A stretch of 64,000 nucleotides of DNA, from positions 1,204,001-1,268,000 of the forward strand of contig JAPWDM010000044.1 of NCBI GenBank assembly GCA_035578155.1. The letters are read 5' to 3'. Numbering within the stretch: position 1 is the stretch's first letter; each line of letters begins with the position of its first letter. The DNA is from Brachynemurus nebulosus (taxonomy: Eukaryota; Arthropoda; Insecta; Neuroptera; Myrmeleontidae). The notes beneath the pieces are model-generated. The model was given only the letters and a program-made list of their open reading frames with translations, did not search any database and had not been told where the DNA came from. Below are positions 11,285 to 21,014 of this stretch, in pieces. The translations under genes and the position numbers were made by a program.

Positions 11285-12047
11285 TGTAACGTCGCAAACG
11301 TGGGAAAAGATCTCACTACGGTGTTATTTTGCGATGCACAGAGGATGGTAAACTTTCCAGCGTGGGTTCGGTTTTTCTTCTCCAAGACGAATAGTTTTTT
11401 CACAAATAAAACACTTTTAATTGGTTTTTTAGTTGATTAGTTTATTGAATAAATGTAGAAAACTTGTATAAAAATAATTTTCTTATATAATTTTATAAAT
11501 TATAAATTTTTTAAGTATAAAAAATAATGCGCAGTTGTTCCACTGGCGAGGATTCTGATGTTGTTCGTTTTAATATTACCTTACAACTAACTTGAAACAA
11601 GTTATATCCTTATTCTTAAAACAAGCGTTCCTTAATTTCATTTCCAAGAATCGAAAGAAAGTTCTATTGGTTTCTATATAGAGATAGAAATATTTGTATA
11701 CATTAACTAGAAAGAAATAATAAGTGTTGTTTTGAAGTATTCCTTTATGTCACCACCTGGTACGACAGAAATATTCAAGTGATGCTTAACCCTGATTGGT
11801 TGTTGCATCTCTGGTGTCCAAACGTGACCACAGCACCAACAGTTCTTTCTGTTAAAAACTTGACAAAAGTCATAGTCTGTTCGTTTAGGCAATCTACACT
11901 ACAGATATGTATTATTATCTGCAGCGCTAATCATTATTTGAGTTTTTATGATAAAATTTTGTGTTATATAATAAAATTTATTTTTACTAGAAAGTTTTGA
12001 TGAAAATTTGTTAATTTTTCACCTGCGCCTGTACCATGGTGGTTACA
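11285..12047 (-). repeat. 3' LTR (minus-strand element)
   Basis: This 763-bp repeat is offset by exactly 6574 bp from the other LTR. It starts TGTAACGTCGCAAACG and ends CATGGTGGTTACA, giving a 6-bp terminal inverted repeat. It carries a 61-codon ORF on the minus strand at 11707-11892 (repeated in the other LTR at 18281-18466) with a CxxxxxxxCWCC cluster. No family was recognised for that ORF. Confidence 0.97.
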
Positions 12048-12061
12048 TATCCCCCCCTCAA
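12048..12061 (-). other. polypurine tract of the LTR element
   Basis: Directly inside the 3' LTR the minus strand reads TTTTTGAGGGGGGGATA, a purine tract suited to plus-strand priming of reverse transcription. Confidence 0.8.
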
Positions 12062-12134
12062 AAATTTCTATGGGAGAGTGAAACTCGAAATAGAAATTTT
12101 TGATCAAAACTCAAAAATTTCGAAATTTCTTGGA

Positions 12135-12177
<43 letters not shown>

Positions 12178-12710
12178 AATTAAGTAAAATTGAAAAATTT
12201 TTAATAAAGTTTTTTCATTGAGTAACAAAAATATATAAGATAAATGTAGGGAGCAATGACCTTTAATAATATTATTATAGAAATGATAAAAATTTGATTT
12301 TAATTAGAAAATTTTAATGAAGTCATTTTGCTACCTTCATTTTCACAAAGATTTAACATTCTTTAAACAAAATAATAAATATAAATTCTTAATTAAAGTT
12401 CATAAAAGTTTGTTTTATTTTAATATGCACTTTGGTTTTAATCACTATCACAAGTATTTTAAATAAATATTTTTTAATTTTAAGGTATTATGTTAGTATT
12501 AGTTTGGTTGAGCGAATATTCTTACTAATACAAATAAAATATAATAATACATTAGTTTTTTAATTTTCTTTGAATCACATCTAAGTATCAAAATTAAATA
12601 TAGGTGATTATAAAGTCATCATTCGTATATTTGTCATCTGTTTAACTAAAGAAATGTAAAAATTTTAATGAAAATTTAATAATATTTTGTAGATTTATTT
12701 TTTTTTTTTT
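12062..12710 (-). other. untranslated region between pol stop and 3' LTR
   Basis: About 650 bp of AT-rich sequence with a 34-nt T run near 12139-12172. No env or other ORF is present. Confidence 0.7.
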
Positions 12711-15700
12711 TTATTCTTTAAAAGGTTTAAGATGTATCGCATTATACACACCTTTTATTATATTTGAATCTGGGTAATAAAGAATGTATGCATTTATATT
12801 TTTTATTCCACCTACTAAAAAGGGTCCACAATAGAGTAAATTAAATTTTTTAACAATTTTGTTCCTAGCTGAGGAACGTGTATGAGTTTTAAGCAAAACC
12901 TTATCACCTATATGATAAGTTTTTGTGTAATGTAAATTATGACGTAATTTTCTTTTATTACCTTTTTCAATAGTATTATTCAATGCTAACTGCCGAATTT
13001 GTTGCAAATTAGATTGATCATTTTGAGGAAAAGAAATAAGGCGTGTTATAGGGTTAGGAGGTTTATTTCCAAAAAGTAATTCATAAGGTATAAATTGAGT
13101 AGTATCATGAGGTGTGAAATTTAAACAATTTTCGATAAAAGTTAAATAATCTGTCCACGAACTATGTTTTTTATGACAATATGTTCTAAATAATCTATTT
13201 AATTCACGGTTTACACGTTCTTCCGGATTTGCTCGTGGATTGTAAACGCTAATTGTATAAACGTTAATTCCAGCATTTTTAAGAGTATCTTGCCAAATTG
13301 GAGATACAAATTGACTTGCATTATCGCTATAAATATTTTGCATTTTACCTATATTGGGTATAAAATGCTTAACAACTCTGTCAACACATTGTTGAGCAGT
13401 TGCACCCTTTAATGGATATAGTTTTACAAATTTTGAATAGTTATCCTTAATTATAAAAATCATGTTAAATCCAAATTTTCCTTTAGGTAAAGGACCATAT
13501 AGATCCACAAAACAGTCCTTAAGAGGATATTCTGATATAATATTTTGTAAAGGACCTTGTGTAAAATAATTTGGAACCTTACATTTTTGGCATATATTAC
13601 AACTTCGTAAATTTGACTCAACACGACGATAAATATTTTTAATGAAAAAATATTGTTTTAAATATTCAGTGATTTTACGAGACGAAAAATGACCTAAATA
13701 TTTATGGAAAAATTGTATTATTTCATTTATTTTATTTTCAGGTAGATAAATTTGATAATTGTAAGGGAAGTTGGTATTTCTATGAAAAAGTATACCATTA
13801 TGTACCATAAACCGGTTTTGATATTCTTGAATATTGTTAATTATGTTTTTACAAAAAGGGTCAACATGTTGGTACCTGCGAATGTTATTAGCAAATTTTT
13901 CAAGAAATTTATTTTGAAAATCAAGTTTTAAAATATTACATTTAACTGAAATGTTTGTAGAAAAATTATTATTTATAGATAAAGAATTTATCATTAAGTT
14001 CGTTTGATTTGATATATTATTTAAGGTATATGGATTTCGAGAGAAAAAATCTGCTATAAAATTTTGTTTTCCAGGAATATATTCAATAGTGAAATTGAAT
14101 TCACTTAAAGCTAAGAACCAACGTAAAATTCTATTATTTGTTATTTTTGCTTCATGTAAAAATGATAATGATTTGTGATCACTACGAACTATTACTTTGT
14201 GACCTAAAATGTAATGTCGAAGTTTGTTGAAAGTAAAAACTAGACTTAATAATTCTCTTTCGGAAATAGTATAGTTCAATTCAGAAGTTGTTAAAGCGCG
14301 TGAAACAAACGAGATTGGATTATACGTATTATCATCATTGATTTGATATAGACAACCACTTAAAGCTTTGTCAGAAGCATCTACATCTAAATAGAAAATT
14401 TTGTTAAAATCTGGAAATTTAAGCATAACTGACTTTGCAAATAATGATTTTAAAGTATTAAACGTTTTTTGTTCTTCACTTCCCCAATTCCAAATTGAGT
14501 TTGCTTTTAATAAATGCGAAAATTTAGAAGTTAATTCACTAAAATTAGGAAAAAATCTACGATAAAAATTCATAATACCTAAAATTGATTGTAAAGATTT
14601 AATATTAGTGGGAGGTTGCAATTTTAAAATAGCTTGAACCTTATCCTCACATAAACTAATACCATTTTCAGAAATTTTATGACCCAAAAATTTAATTTCT
14701 GTTTTGAAAAAGTTACATTTAGAAAAATTGATGGTTACACCAGCATTAAAAAGTTTATTTAATACTATCTCAACATGTTTAAGGTGAGATTCAAAATCGT
14801 CAGAGCCCATGACTATGTCATCGACAAAGACATGACAAAAATCGTTTATGTCACTTCCCAAAATTTGATCAATACATTTTTGAAATATACCAACGGACAA
14901 ATTTATCCCGAAGGCTAAACGGGTAAACTGATAACATTTGCCGTTAAATAAAAATCCTGTGTATTTTTTACTATCTGGGTGTAATTGGATTTGCCAATAA
15001 CCCGAAATTAAGTCAATAGAAGTGAAAAATTGTTTTTTCTGAAATTTTCCTAGGATATATTCAATAGAAACTGGCGTTTCTCGGTCCGGTATTACTATTT
15101 GATTGATATTCCTACTATCTAAAACAATTCGGATTTGCCCATTTGGCTTAATTACTGTATGCAAAGGACTTATATAAGAAGTATATGACCTTTCTATAAT
15201 TTTCCATGATAAAAGTTTATCTATTTCCTTTTGAACTGCGGGCAAACGCGAATAAGGTATAGGATAGCATTTTGACGAAAATTCTTTATGTTCTCGAATT
15301 TTGAATTTACAATAAAAGTTTTTTACTAACCCTGGTTTGGTAGAAAAAATGTTTTTAAATTTATTAAGCATCGATAAGATTTTATTTTGTTCGATTTTAG
15401 ATAAATGAGTTAAATTAGAAATTGAATTTATAACGTCGTCAAAGGGTGTAATATATTCATTGTCGTCAAAGGGTTTAAATGAAAGATTATTAATTTTATA
15501 AAATTCTTCCGTATTAAGATTTTGTTCTTTGTAAACAATACTTTTAATGTTTGAAATTAACATATTACTGGATTTAATATCATTAGATGAGATTTGTGAA
15601 ATGAATTTAATTTCATGTATTTTACTATCAATTTTAAGTAACAACGACTTATTGAAAATATTTATACTAGCGTAATATTTTTGTAAATATTCCATACCGA

Positions 15701-16274
15701 GAATCGCTTCGACAGCTAAATCTGGTACGATAAGAAAATTTAAGGGTATTATAATATTATTGTAACTAAATTCAATAAAAGTTTGTTTATCAATAGTTTT
15801 AGATTTTTTGTTTGTCGCAGTAACTACCTGACATTTTATTGTAGGTATTACGGGCAATGGTTTATTTGTATTTTTAATATGAATTTGATTTAATTTATCA
15901 AATGTTTTATCATTTAGAACCGTAATAACGCTTCCAGTGTCTATTAAAATATTGATAAAAGTGTCAAAAAAGTTTACTTTAATAATTGGCAAAATATCGT
16001 TAGAGATTTTTGTATTTGAAAAACGATTTTGATTATTCTCTTCCGTTAGATCACCAAAATGATCGTTTGAAAAAATACTACAAAGGAATGTACCCCTAAT
16101 ATTGTAACAATTCTCAGAATTGAAATTGTTAACATTACTATCTAATAAATTAATTTTATTATTAACAAAAAGATTGTCATTCTTAACATTTTTACTAATA
16201 TTCTTTTCATTAATTTGAAAATTGTCATCTATTAAGGTTGATTTCCTTATAGATGTTCTATTTAGTTTTCCCAA
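12711..16274 (-). CDS. pol: Pol polyprotein of the Ty3/gypsy element
   Basis: This 1187-codon frame has no ATG at its start and lies in the -1 frame of gag, so it is probably made as a Gag-Pol fusion by frameshifting. Counted from 16274: aspartic protease with DTGS at 112-115 and ILGMEYL at 191-197; reverse transcriptase with LDSRNI at 385-390, the LHPDSKKYTGF region near 431 and FVDD at 483-486; RNase H with DVDAS at 630-634 and SDHKSL at 698-703. The integrase has a zinc-binding H857-H862-C892-C895 set and a D924, D984, E1019 triad with D-35-E spacing. A GPF motif lies near the C-terminus. No stop or frameshift interrupts it, and all expected catalytic residues are present. There is no chromodomain. 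Confidence 0.96.
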   Translation of the reverse strand: MGKLNRTSIRKSTLIDDNFQINEKNISKNVKNDNLFVNNKINLLDSNVNNFNSENCYNIRGTFLCSIFSNDHFGDLTEENNQNRFSNTKISNDILPIIKVNFFDTFINILIDTGSVITVLNDKTFDKLNQIHIKNTNKPLPVIPTIKCQVVTATNKKSKTIDKQTFIEFSYNNIIIPLNFLIVPDLAVEAILGMEYLQKYYASINIFNKSLLLKIDSKIHEIKFISQISSNDIKSSNMLISNIKSIVYKEQNLNTEEFYKINNLSFKPFDDNEYITPFDDVINSISNLTHLSKIEQNKILSMLNKFKNIFSTKPGLVKNFYCKFKIREHKEFSSKCYPIPYSRLPAVQKEIDKLLSWKIIERSYTSYISPLHTVIKPNGQIRIVLDSRNINQIVIPDRETPVSIEYILGKFQKKQFFTSIDLISGYWQIQLHPDSKKYTGFLFNGKCYQFTRLAFGINLSVGIFQKCIDQILGSDINDFCHVFVDDIVMGSDDFESHLKHVEIVLNKLFNAGVTINFSKCNFFKTEIKFLGHKISENGISLCEDKVQAILKLQPPTNIKSLQSILGIMNFYRRFFPNFSELTSKFSHLLKANSIWNWGSEEQKTFNTLKSLFAKSVMLKFPDFNKIFYLDVDASDKALSGCLYQINDDNTYNPISFVSRALTTSELNYTISERELLSLVFTFNKLRHYILGHKVIVRSDHKSLSFLHEAKITNNRILRWFLALSEFNFTIEYIPGKQNFIADFFSRNPYTLNNISNQTNLMINSLSINNNFSTNISVKCNILKLDFQNKFLEKFANNIRRYQHVDPFCKNIINNIQEYQNRFMVHNGILFHRNTNFPYNYQIYLPENKINEIIQFFHKYLGHFSSRKITEYLKQYFFIKNIYRRVESNLRSCNICQKCKVPNYFTQGPLQNIISEYPLKDCFVDLYGPLPKGKFGFNMIFIIKDNYSKFVKLYPLKGATAQQCVDRVVKHFIPNIGKMQNIYSDNASQFVSPIWQDTLKNAGINVYTISVYNPRANPEERVNRELNRLFRTYCHKKHSSWTDYLTFIENCLNFTPHDTTQFIPYELLFGNKPPNPITRLISFPQNDQSNLQQIRQLALNNTIEKGNKRKLRHNLHYTKTYHIGDKVLLKTHTRSSARNKIVKKFNLLYCGPFLVGGIKNINAYILYYPDSNIIKGVYNAIHLKPFKE

Positions 16275-17713
16275 TCATAAGAAAATTCAGGGAATTTTGG
16301 ATTTATTGGACCAATCGCACTGGTAGTACCAGTGGCGTGATCCCCGTTATTCGTGCTAACACTATGTGTAGACGAACACGGTTCCTCATTTGAAAAAGTT
16401 ACTTTAGATTTTTTAAATTTATCAGTTTTCCAACTTTTATTTCTATCTAAATATTGATTATTACTAGTTACATTACCCCAACCATTATTTTCTGAAGTTG
16501 TAGGATTATTTTTAGAAATAGGACTATTTGGACGGTTATAATTTGAAGCATTTGGATTAATAGGAACGTTACGATAAGGAGTTTTACTGTAATGATTATC
16601 GAATTCCTTTAATTCATCATAAAGTTGTTTAATAGTTAAACAATTTTTTAAAATTCTACGCGTTTCAAAATCAAAATGTTCTATAAAAATTTCAATAAAT
16701 GTTTTTTCAGGTATTTTGTCACTTAGATGTTTGATTCTTTTATACCAATAAAATAAGTGTTGTACATATTTTTGTTTAATAACAACAGATTTACCCTGAT
16801 TAGAATAAAATTCTATCAGTATTTGATTTTGAATTTTACTATTCCAATATGTATCTAAAATCCAATTTTTTAATTGTTCAAATGTTAAAATAGAATCTTC
16901 AAATAATATTAAAGTATTTTTAATAGTATCAGTTAATTTAGATTTTGTATATAAAATTTTATCATTTTCAGAAAAATTTGTTTCTTTAAAATAATATTCT
17001 AATGAATTTATAAAATCAAGAGGATGCAAATAATTTATATTTCCATTAAATTCAGGAATATTAAAAAGATTATGAGTATTATTATTGAAAAAACTAATAT
17101 TAGATAGATTATTATTTGGCAAAACAGTATTATTAATATCATTAATGTTAATAGATTCAAAAGTATTGATTTTCTTTTCTAAAATATCAATAGATTTTAA
17201 TATAATATCATATTTCTCAAAAATATTTGTAATTTCAGTTTCGTTTTTTGTTAAATGTTCCTTAATACTGGAAATTTGTTGGTTAATAACTTTTGTTTGT
17301 TCATTATAAGCATCAAATTTTTGATTATTAATGATTTCGATATCATTAATTTGTTTAATAGTTTCAGAGTTTGTATTTTTACATTGCAAAGAACAATTGT
17401 TAATTTTTTCTTCTAAAGAAATTTTAATATTTGTTATTTCAGTTTTTAATTCATTTTTTAATTCGCTCAAACCGTTATGAACTTCTGTTTTAAGTTCGTG
17501 TTTGAAATTATTTAATTCGTTAGTAAATTTTAAGAAAAATGCATTAAACATACCGGTTATTTCACCTTGAAAGTTTTGTTGAGACGACGTTGCACCAGAA
17601 GGCCGCACGCTGATCATCTCCTCCATAGATTCACGAAGTTGATCTTCCGTTTTCGTAGAAGATGCTTCCGCTTCAAATATTGTTTCACTGAGGGCGTTTT
17701 CTTCGTTGTCCAT
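16262..17713 (-). CDS. gag: Gag-like protein of the Ty3/gypsy element
   Basis: This encodes a 483-residue structural protein expected to assemble the particle. The first true ATG is at 17713 (A at -3, G at +4); the open frame runs upstream to 17806 but without an ATG. After an acidic, serine-rich N-terminus there is a long coiled-coil-like region (about residues 60-200, including FKHELKTEVHNGLSELKNEL). A capsid-like segment follows: NIPEFNGNINYLHPLDFINSL, a WILDTYWNSK stretch and a QKYVQHLFYWYKRI helix. The C-terminus is Asn/Ser/Lys-rich and lacks any CCHC zinc knuckle. Its stop overlaps the start of the pol frame by 13 nt. Confidence 0.85.
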   Translation of the reverse strand: MDNEENALSETIFEAEASSTKTEDQLRESMEEMISVRPSGATSSQQNFQGEITGMFNAFFLKFTNELNNFKHELKTEVHNGLSELKNELKTEITNIKISLEEKINNCSLQCKNTNSETIKQINDIEIINNQKFDAYNEQTKVINQQISSIKEHLTKNETEITNIFEKYDIILKSIDILEKKINTFESININDINNTVLPNNNLSNISFFNNNTHNLFNIPEFNGNINYLHPLDFINSLEYYFKETNFSENDKILYTKSKLTDTIKNTLILFEDSILTFEQLKNWILDTYWNSKIQNQILIEFYSNQGKSVVIKQKYVQHLFYWYKRIKHLSDKIPEKTFIEIFIEHFDFETRRILKNCLTIKQLYDELKEFDNHYSKTPYRNVPINPNASNYNRPNSPISKNNPTTSENNGWGNVTSNNQYLDRNKSWKTDKFKKSKVTFSNEEPCSSTHSVSTNNGDHATGTTSAIGPINPKFPEFSYDWEN

Positions 17714-17858
17714 TGTAATGTTGTAGTAAATGATTGTTGTTTCGAATGAAATTCCTTGAAGAAGTTGTCCACCAAAATTCGTATACTTCTTTTCTTCTCT
17801 TTTCACGTAGATTATTCGTCGGAAAATTTATTTCCACTGACAGGGATGCCAATAATTA
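17714..17858 (-). other. leader between 5' LTR and gag
   Basis: This 145-nt untranslated leader carries the primer-binding region at its LTR end and an open frame without ATG. Confidence 0.6.
17836..17858 (-). other. candidate primer-binding site of the LTR element
   Basis: Just inside the 5' LTR the minus strand reads TAATTATTGGCATCCCTGTC. The TGG seven bases in could pair with a tRNA CCA end, but the usual position is 0-3 bases in, and I could not match the tRNA. Confidence 0.4.
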
Positions 17859-18621
17859 TGTAACGTCGCAAACGTGGGAAAAGATCTCACTACGGTGTTA
17901 TTTTGCGATGCACAGAGGATGGTAAACTTTCCAGCGTGGGTTCGGTTTTTCTTCTCCAAGACGAATAGTTTTTTCACAAATAAAACACTTTTAATTGGTT
18001 TTTTAGTTGATTAGTTTATTGAATAAATGTAGAAAACTTGTATAAAAATAATTTTCTTATATAATTTTATAAATTATAAATTTTTTAAGTATAAAAAATA
18101 ATGCGCAGTTGTTCCACTGGCGAGGATTCTGATGTTGTTCGTTTTAATATTACCTTACAACTAACTTGAAACAAGTTATATCCTTATTCTTAAAACAAGC
18201 GTTCCTTAATTTCATTTCCAAGAATCGAAAGAAAGTTCTATTGGTTTCTATATAGAGATAGAAATATTTGTATACATTAACTAGAAAGAAATAATAAGTG
18301 TTGTTTTGAAGTATTCCTTTATGTCACCACCTGGTACGACAGAAATATTCAAGTGATGCTTAACCCTGATTGGTTGTTGCATCTCTGGTGTCCAAACGTG
18401 ACCACAGCACCAACAGTTCTTTCTGTTAAAAACTTGACAAAAGTCATAGTCTGTTCGTTTAGGCAATCTACACTACAGATATGTATTATTATCTGCAGCG
18501 CTAATCATTATTTGAGTTTTTATGATAAAATTTTGTGTTATATAATAAAATTTATTTTTACTAGAAAGTTTTGATGAAAATTTGTTAATTTTTCACCTGC
18601 GCCTGTACCATGGTGGTTACA
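17859..18621 (-). repeat. 5' LTR (minus-strand element)
   Basis: This is the same 763 bp as 11285-12047 with no difference that I could find by eye. It should contain the element promoter. AT-rich words such as TATAAAAT near 18530-18560 are candidates but not proven. Confidence 0.97.
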
Positions 18622-19790
18622 TTTGGGAAACAAAAAAGCTCTTTGCTCTCCGAGTTTGAACGGAAATATTTTTTTAAAATGTAGGTTGAACACAACTTAT
18701 AATCAAAAACATCCCAATCTTTACCCAACACTTTTACATTACCATATTTTTCATACATTTCCAAATATTCTATTGGGCTTTCAATAACTTCTTTTTTGCG
18801 AAACTCTTGTTCCATCCGACCAAAGACTCGGTCAGGTGGCATGTAACTGTGACCGCTCTATAAAATAATGCTCTACAGTAGAGAAGAATGATTTTTCATC
18901 ATTATTAAGATAATGCAACAAACTGCCTATAACAGTTCGGTTCTTGTTCTGGCCGGAGCATGCATCCGAAAGCAGCCTCAGTTTGCTTGGTTTGTCAGGA
19001 TCTAGTTTAAACTTGTTTTCAAGAACTTCAATGAAGTTCATTAGTGCAAAACAAACTTCGTTCGAACCTCTAGGTGATTGGTTTTCGGTCCACGTATAAA
19101 TATACACATTTTGCTTATCTTGGGTAGGTCCATGAATAACAAAAGTCAAATTATAAATCCGAATTTGTCGTGAAATAGTAGGCTTCACCAACAGATAATT
19201 TTGGCAATGGCTGGTTTTGTTGCATATCAAAAGATACGCAGACAGTATCAGGAACCTCGCTTCCTACTAATTTAAAAAACTTTTTGGCACGCAACTTGTG
19301 TAATCTTAGTTTGGTCATGGTTTCAAGCTTAATCTTGGTATCAGTCGCTGATTTAATAGTTTGTTTACATTCCTCACAAAATGAGCAAATATCTGTTTTT
19401 GGATCACCAAAAGCCAGATTGAAACGGAGGTTGAATAATTTAAAGAATTTAGAGTATGAACAAATCTTCAAACCATTAGAGTTTGCTTCAGTTTTCCATG
19501 TACGCCACAGCTTCTTTACGAGTTCAGAGGGCAGGTAACCTCTCACCCTTTTATACCTTCCATAATGACTCTCTCTACATTTCAAGCTGGAAATGAAATT
19601 TACGATTGACTTGGTATATTCTTGTCATTTTCCGTGATTCTACTACCTCCCCTTTTTCTGGCCTAGAACCACCGTGTTCTTTGAAATATTTACTTAAATT
19701 GCTTAGTCTCTTTCGCCCAACTTGTGTTATAGAGCAAAATGTTTTGTCACAAACTCGAACAATTATAATTTCGCAAAATCTGTTCGTCTA
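18622..19790 (-). pseudogene. N-terminal and central part of DDE-type transposase relic, frameshifted
   Basis: Successive minus-strand frames carry one protein broken by frameshifts. They are: a segment near 19680-19760 (VRVCDKTFCSITQVGRKR); 19151-19600 (ESHYGRYKRVRGYLP, a CxxCxxC cluster DICSFCEEC, then VSFDMQQNQPLP); 18832-19200 (RQIRIYNLTFVIHG, RGSNEVC, LLSDACSGQNKN, VEHYF); and 18622-18842 (PPDRVFGRMEQEFRKKE, VKVLGKDWDVFDYK). I see breaks near 19630, 19190 and 18838. SFD, SDACSGQN and PPDRVFG are candidate catalytic-acid positions. Related unnamed proteins are abundant in insect and cnidarian genomes. I suspect a Sola-like family but cannot confirm it. The 7.3-kb LTR element sits inside it. 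Confidence 0.7.
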
Positions 19791-19845
19791 TCACACTTTT
19801 CGTAATTTACACATCTTTTAACCTATGAACATGTAATTTCGCATG

Positions 19846-20055
19846 TATGGTTCATTTCAGTTAAATTTAACCATGCTTCGTCACTTCGAATTTAAATAAT
19901 TTCCGTTTTCTTGGCTTTATCTCTTTTATTATTGCATTTATGTAAATTTTAAATTTGCAGTTTATTTTTAGAAAAGAATGGAAGATTGATTTGTTTCGAA
20001 TATAAGAATTATTTAATTTTTTAACGAAAACTCATGATCAATTGTATCTGAAAAG
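19846..20055 (+). repeat. dispersed repeat R2, copy 1
   Basis: About 210 bp that matches 54594-54802 in reverse orientation, and the truncated 63921-64000 in the same orientation. Landmarks are TAAATTTAACCAT, TTTAAATAATTTCCGTTTTC and AGAAAAGAATGGAAGATTGA. Non-coding; class unknown. Confidence 0.75.
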
Positions 20056-20177
20056 AGGTATATATGCTACAGGAATAGATTTCAATTAATGTACAATACG
20101 ATTTTTTTTTTAAATAAAATGCTTTCCCTTATTAGTTATTAGAAAGAAACTTCATTCCAGTATCATATCGTGTAGAA

Positions 20178-20490
20178 CAGCGGTTTCCAAATTTTATGTT
20201 ACTATCCTAAAATAATTTTTTTCGCGTCTACCTAAAATAAAATAATTTTTTTTTACGTCTCCCTATCTTATATAGATACAATAATATAGGCACATTATAT
20301 ATTAAATATATGTATAAATAAAAACGTAAAAAAAATAAAAATGAACATTTATACGATACGAATTTTTATTTATTTGTAGGTATGATAATTATGGGAATTA
20401 TTTTTTTTACTAAAAAGTTTTGACGCCTTCCCTGGCAATTATCCGCGTCTTCCTTGGGGGGCGCGTCTCCCAGTTTTGAAACCATTGCTG
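20178..20490. mobile_element. hAT-like MITE, about 313 bp
   Basis: The left end CAGCGGTTTCCAAATTTT and right end (reverse strand) CAGCAATGGTTTCAAAAC form imperfect hAT-style termini. The interior has three CGTCT/GCGTCT motifs. The flanks GTGTAGAA and TGTAAAAA share only part of an 8-bp duplication, so the exact ends are uncertain. Confidence 0.55.
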
Positions 20491-21013
20491 TAAAAAATCG
20501 TTAGAAAAAGCTTGGAAAATGAAGTTTAAGTTTCATTTACCATTTTTAATTTTTAAGTTTCGTTTGTGAAATACTGAGTTTTAAACTGAGATTATTTTTA
20601 ACACTAGGCCCCTCCCCCTTGGAGTTTTTCAACAGTGTTTTCACATAGTACGAAATTTTCACGTAACTATCCCTCCTCAAATAATACATGTGCAAGTAAA
20701 ATTAATAAAATTATCCAATATGTTTTGCTATTTTTATGGAAACTGAGACACGCTATCCTGACCCATTGCCAACACACACTTGGTGAATTTTAATATAATT
20801 ATTTAATTATGTTTTAGTTACTCAGTTACCTGACACCAGAGAAGATAAAAAATCATAAAATATAAATATAAAAGAAAGAAAGTATATTTATTTTGTGTGT
20901 ACCTATTTTTATAACTGTGCGCTTTTGTCCTGTAATAAAACTATTTATCTAGGGATTACAGCGGGGGTTAATTTGACCGTGTGCTCTTTTGTCCACGACC
21001 CTAAAATACAGAA
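20491..21013. other. intronic sequence, nothing recognised
   Basis: There is a C-rich patch near 20606-20625 and the remainder is AT-rich. No gene or element end was identified. Confidence 0.4.
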
Positions 21014-21014
21014 T

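Larger units (their letters stand above)
11285..18621 (-). mobile_element. Ty3/gypsy LTR retrotransposon, intact, 7337 bp
   Basis: Two 763-bp LTRs beginning TGTAAC and ending GTTACA bracket gag and pol on the minus strand. Target duplication TTTG lies at 11281-11284 and 18622-18625. By eye the LTRs are identical along their length, both main ORFs are open, and a polypurine tract is present, so the insertion looks recent. Pol order is protease, reverse transcriptase, RNase H, integrase, the Ty3/gypsy arrangement. There is no envelope-like ORF. It is nested in a DDE transposase relic inside the engrailed/invected intron, in the same orientation as the host gene. Confidence 0.97.

Noticed and set aside
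10999..11403. 134-codon ORF taken as one gene
   Set aside because: Its first ~40 codons are LTR sequence; only the part from 11284 down belongs to the transposase relic.
11779..12000. 73-codon plus-strand ORF repeated at 18353-18574
   Set aside because: It lies within the LTR, antisense to the element; the repetition only reflects the two LTRs.
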